Of a DNA stretch of 33,869 nt, positions 31,460 through 33,869 are shown piece after piece. Source of the stretch: Elusimicrobiota bacterium (GTDB lineage: Bacteria; Elusimicrobiota; Elusimicrobia; F11); the NCBI GenBank assembly GCA_003140895.1, contig PLLH01000053.1, forward strand, positions 1 through 33,869. Direction: 5' to 3'. How positions within the stretch are numbered: the stretch's first letter is position 1; every line of letters begins with the position of its first letter. The position numbers and the translations under genes were made by a program. Under the pieces are notes generated by a model. That model was not told the origin of the DNA and made no database searches. It saw only the letters and a list, made by a program, of their open reading frames with translations.

Positions 31460-33013
31460 ATGACAGAAAAATTGACATTGAATCAACGCGCCAGCGGCGT
31501 GTTGCTTCATCCAACGTCCCTTCCCGGCCCTCACGGGATCGGAGATTTAGGCGCGGAAGCCTTTCGCTTCGCCGACCTTCTTCAAGCCGCCGGCCAAACG
31601 TGGTGGCAGATGTTTCCTTTGGGCCCTTTGGGCATCAGCCACTCGCCTTATCAAACCTTGTCCGCTTTCGCCGGGAATCCTCTGCTCATCAGTTTGGATC
31701 GTTTTTGCGAGGCGGGGCTTCTCCGCCGGGAAGATTTGAACCCCGTTCCCCGGTTTAACTCGTCTTGCGTCGATTACGCGGCGGTTTTTAACTATAAAGA
31801 ACCTCTGTTGAGGAAAGCGTTTGAAACGTTCAAGAAAAAGAAAATGGGGTCTCGCCGGAGCGGTTACGACGCTTTTTGCAACCATCACGCGAGTTGGTTG
31901 AGCGATTACGCTCTCTTTTGCGCTTTGAAGGAGCAGTACGGCGGCCTTCCCTGGACCAAGTGGCCGCCGGAAGTGCGGTTGGGGAAATCCTCCACGCTGG
32001 CCCATGTCCAGGAAGAACTCAAAGACCATGTTCATTACTACCAGTTTCTCCAATTTGAATTTTTTCAACAATGGGCGGAGCTCAAACGATATTGCAACGA
32101 AAGAAAAATCGGTTTGATCGGAGACATCCCGATCTTTGTTTCGCCGGACAGCGCCGATGTCTGGGCGCATCCGGAACTGTTTTGGCTTGGGGCCGACGGC
32201 CGCCCCACCGTGGTGGCCGGCGTGCCGCCGGACTACTTCAGCCGAAAAGGCCAGCTGTGGGGGAATCCCCTCTACCGGTGGGCGGTTCTTCGCGAGCGCG
32301 GATACGATTGGTGGATCGACCGGTTTCGGGTCACGTTTGAACGCTTTGACGCGGTTCGTTTGGATCATTTCATTGGATTTGAGCGGTATTGGGAGATTCC
32401 CGCTTCAAGTAAGACGGCTCAAAACGGACGTTGGGAAAAAGGGCCCAGCGCCGATTTTTTCAATAAGGTTCTCCATGAGCTGGGACCTCTGGAGCTGATC
32501 GCCGAAGATTTGGGGGTGGTGACGCCGGAAGTGATCGCGCTTCGCGATAAATTTAATTTCCCCGGGATGCGGGTGCTGCAGTTCGCGTTTAAGGGCGGTT
32601 CCGATTCCAATTCGTACTTGCCTCATAATTTTATCAATCGGTGCGTCGTGTACACGGGAACTCACGATAACGACACCACGGTCGGGTGGTTTAAAGACCG
32701 GGGGTCCGCTTCCAGCACGCGAAGCGGAAAAGAGATCAAACGCGAGCGGAAACGGGCCTTGGATTATTTGAATTCCGCCGGGAAGAAAATTCACTGGGAT
32801 ATGATTCGATTGGCCCTGCAATCCATCGCCGATACGGCGATCGTTCCGGTTCAGGATATTATCGGACTTGGTTCCGCTGCTCGGATGAACTTGCCGGGGA
32901 CGCCGTTCGGGAACTGGAAGTGGCGGATGAAAAAAAATGCTATTAACAAGTCTGCCGTTAAACGGCTCCGGCGGCTCACCGAAATCTACCATCGAATTCC
33001 TAAAAAACCTTAA
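31460..33013 (+). CDS. malQ: 4-alpha-glucanotransferase (amylomaltase, GH77)
   Basis: Cytoplasmic enzyme that transfers alpha-1,4-glucan segments between maltooligosaccharides; 517 residues from the ATG at 31460, behind GGAG. The GH77 opening ASGVLLHPTSLPGPHGIGDLG and PLGPLGISHSPYQTLSAFAGNP are very clear. Catalytic residues are nucleophile D302 in AVRLDHFIGF, acid/base E349 in LIAEDLGVVTPEV and transition-state D403 in GTHDNDTTVGW; the VAGVPPDYFS 250s loop is present. A TTG at 31448 is the only alternative start. It lies 11 bases before glgE, so the two are co-transcribed. MalQ would lengthen or shorten the linear glucans that GlgE acts on. Confidence 0.97.
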   Translation: MTEKLTLNQRASGVLLHPTSLPGPHGIGDLGAEAFRFADLLQAAGQTWWQMFPLGPLGISHSPYQTLSAFAGNPLLISLDRFCEAGLLRREDLNPVPRFNSSCVDYAAVFNYKEPLLRKAFETFKKKKMGSRRSGYDAFCNHHASWLSDYALFCALKEQYGGLPWTKWPPEVRLGKSSTLAHVQEELKDHVHYYQFLQFEFFQQWAELKRYCNERKIGLIGDIPIFVSPDSADVWAHPELFWLGADGRPTVVAGVPPDYFSRKGQLWGNPLYRWAVLRERGYDWWIDRFRVTFERFDAVRLDHFIGFERYWEIPASSKTAQNGRWEKGPSADFFNKVLHELGPLELIAEDLGVVTPEVIALRDKFNFPGMRVLQFAFKGGSDSNSYLPHNFINRCVVYTGTHDNDTTVGWFKDRGSASSTRSGKEIKRERKRALDYLNSAGKKIHWDMIRLALQSIADTAIVPVQDIIGLGSAARMNLPGTPFGNWKWRMKKNAINKSAVKRLRRLTEIYHRIPKKP

Positions 33014-33024
33014 AGATTAATTTT

Positions 33025-33869
33025 ATGAGTAAGAGAATATTCATCGAAGCCATCACGCCGTCCGTTGACGGCGGGCGCTTTCCCATGAAGTGGGTGGTGG
33101 GGCGTCCGCTTTTGATCGAAGCGGATATCTTTGAGGGGAACGGCGGCACTCTTCGGGCGGTCATCAAATGGCGCCGGAAATGGGATGAGTCGTTTGAGGA
33201 AACGCCGATGGCTCACGTTGAGAATGACCGGTGGCGCGGAGAGATGCTGATCCAGGATAATAATCGATTTATGTTCACGATCGAAGCGTGGACGGACCGC
33301 TTCGCCACCTGGCGCGAGGATTTGATCAAGCGATTGAACCTTCATCTGGATCTTGAGAGTGAATTAAAAGAAGGCTTCAAACTGGTCCAATCTGTTCTTT
33401 CCCGCGCCAAAGGCAATGACAAAAAAGTTGTGGCCGACGTCGTGAAAAGGCTCGAGGAAAAAAAAGGAGCCGCTGACAAGGCGGCCGAGATCTATCAAGA
33501 GAAAGAACTGTTGGATCTCATGCGGCGCCTGCAGTTGAGGGAGGATGCCGTCACCTACGCTCCCGAATTCGAATTGATCGTCGACCGGCCGGCCGCCGTC
33601 ACCGGAGCGTGGTATGAGATGTTTGTCCATTCCCAGGGAACCGATCCCAAAAAACCGGGGACATTTAAAGACGCCAAAAAGCGCCTTCCCGCCTTGCGCG
33701 ATATGGGTTTCACTATTCTCTATTTGGCACCGATTCATCCGATCGGCGTGACGGCTCGGAAAGGCCCCAATAATTCACTGAACGCCGGTCCGGGTGATTT
33801 CGGTTGTCCGTGGGCGGTTGGCAGCAAAAAAGGGGGGCACACGGCGATTCACCCGGATTTGGGGACCTT
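33025..33869 (+). CDS. glgE: GlgE-type alpha-1,4-glucan:maltose-1-phosphate maltosyltransferase, N-terminal part
   Basis: The frame stays open to the window edge, giving the first 281 residues of a protein usually about 650-700 long. Residues 1 to about 105 form the GlgE N-terminal beta-sandwich (DUF3416 type: IFIEAITPSVDGGRFPMKWVVG). A helical insert follows at about 105-170. The GH13 barrel then begins with the diagnostic TGAWYEMF, ILYLAPIHPIGVTARKGPNN and GHTAIHPDLGT. The segment before the last is GPGDFGCPWAVGS, close to the family GDPGSPWAIG. GlgE extends glycogen-like glucan from maltose-1-phosphate. Catalytic residues lie beyond the window. No Shine-Dalgarno is seen; translation is probably coupled to malQ. 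Confidence 0.93.
   Translation, partial: MSKRIFIEAITPSVDGGRFPMKWVVGRPLLIEADIFEGNGGTLRAVIKWRRKWDESFEETPMAHVENDRWRGEMLIQDNNRFMFTIEAWTDRFATWREDLIKRLNLHLDLESELKEGFKLVQSVLSRAKGNDKKVVADVVKRLEEKKGAADKAAEIYQEKELLDLMRRLQLREDAVTYAPEFELIVDRPAAVTGAWYEMFVHSQGTDPKKPGTFKDAKKRLPALRDMGFTILYLAPIHPIGVTARKGPNNSLNAGPGDFGCPWAVGSKKGGHTAIHPDLGT

Noticed and set aside
31547-32368. A 273-codon minus-strand frame opposite malQ
   Set aside because: It is a shadow of the conserved GH77 coding sequence.

Overview
The window is a compact bacterial chromosome segment of about 54% G+C (estimated by eye). Genes abut or overlap by a few bases, and no stretch longer than about 160 bases lacks a gene or RNA. Gene content (SUF operon, MurC-MurB fusion, ftsQ-ftsA-ftsZ, GlgE and MalQ, a giant multidomain membrane protein with a PP2C domain) suggests an uncultured Gram-negative-type lineage. 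Candidatus Omnitrophota is my best guess, with Elusimicrobiota an alternative. This is inference; the window has no rRNA or other phylogenetic anchor. I see no CRISPR array, insertion sequence, phage gene or attachment site.

Layout. (1) 1-1913: the 3' end of valS and a small four-helix membrane protein. (2) 1990-4150: an overlapping two-component pair, a MerR-receiver fusion and a membrane GAF/ATPase kinase-like protein that seems to lack the phospho-accepting His box. (3) 4147-5133, minus: a cellulase-like clan-A glycoside hydrolase, tail-to-tail with the kinase. (4) 5211-15767, minus: a sulfur-assembly run read as cysE - rrf2 - sufC - sufB - sufD - Rieske ferredoxin - sufS - sufU - sufT - nifS/iscS-like - mnmA - thiO. 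(5) 15854-23697, plus, divergent from cysE: murC-murB fusion, ddl, ftsQ, ftsA, ftsZ, then pilT. (6) 23801-25735: a terminator-like hairpin, tRNA-Lys(TTT), tRNA-Glu(TTC), a stand-alone receiver protein and an RlmI-type rRNA methyltransferase. (7) 25868-31300: one 1810-residue protein with a signal peptide, a possible TIKI/ChaN-like domain, membrane helices, a complete PP2C phosphatase domain and an unrecognised C-terminal region. (8) 31350-33869: tRNA-Val(TAC), malQ and the start of glgE.

How the genes work together. CysE feeds cysteine synthesis. SufS and SufU mobilise sulfur for SufBCD cluster assembly, with SufT and a Rieske ferredoxin alongside and an Rrf2 regulator probably sensing cluster status. 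The second desulfurase next to mnmA probably supplies sulfur for tRNA 2-thiouridine; the neighbouring tRNA-Lys(TTT) and tRNA-Glu(TTC) belong to the classes MnmA modifies. The division block makes and polymerises peptidoglycan precursor and builds the Z-ring. MalQ and GlgE handle alpha-glucan.

A recurring signal is that genes opening transcription units (1990, 5133 minus, 15767 minus, 15854, 25868) carry a TANNNT -10-like hexamer ending 6-7 bases before the start codon. Most have no clear Shine-Dalgarno, as expected for leaderless mRNAs, whereas many internal operon genes have purine-rich ribosome-binding sites. The most novel objects are the giant TIKI-like/PP2C protein, the His-box-less kinase beside a MerR-receiver fusion, and an ftsQ that seems to start at CTG.
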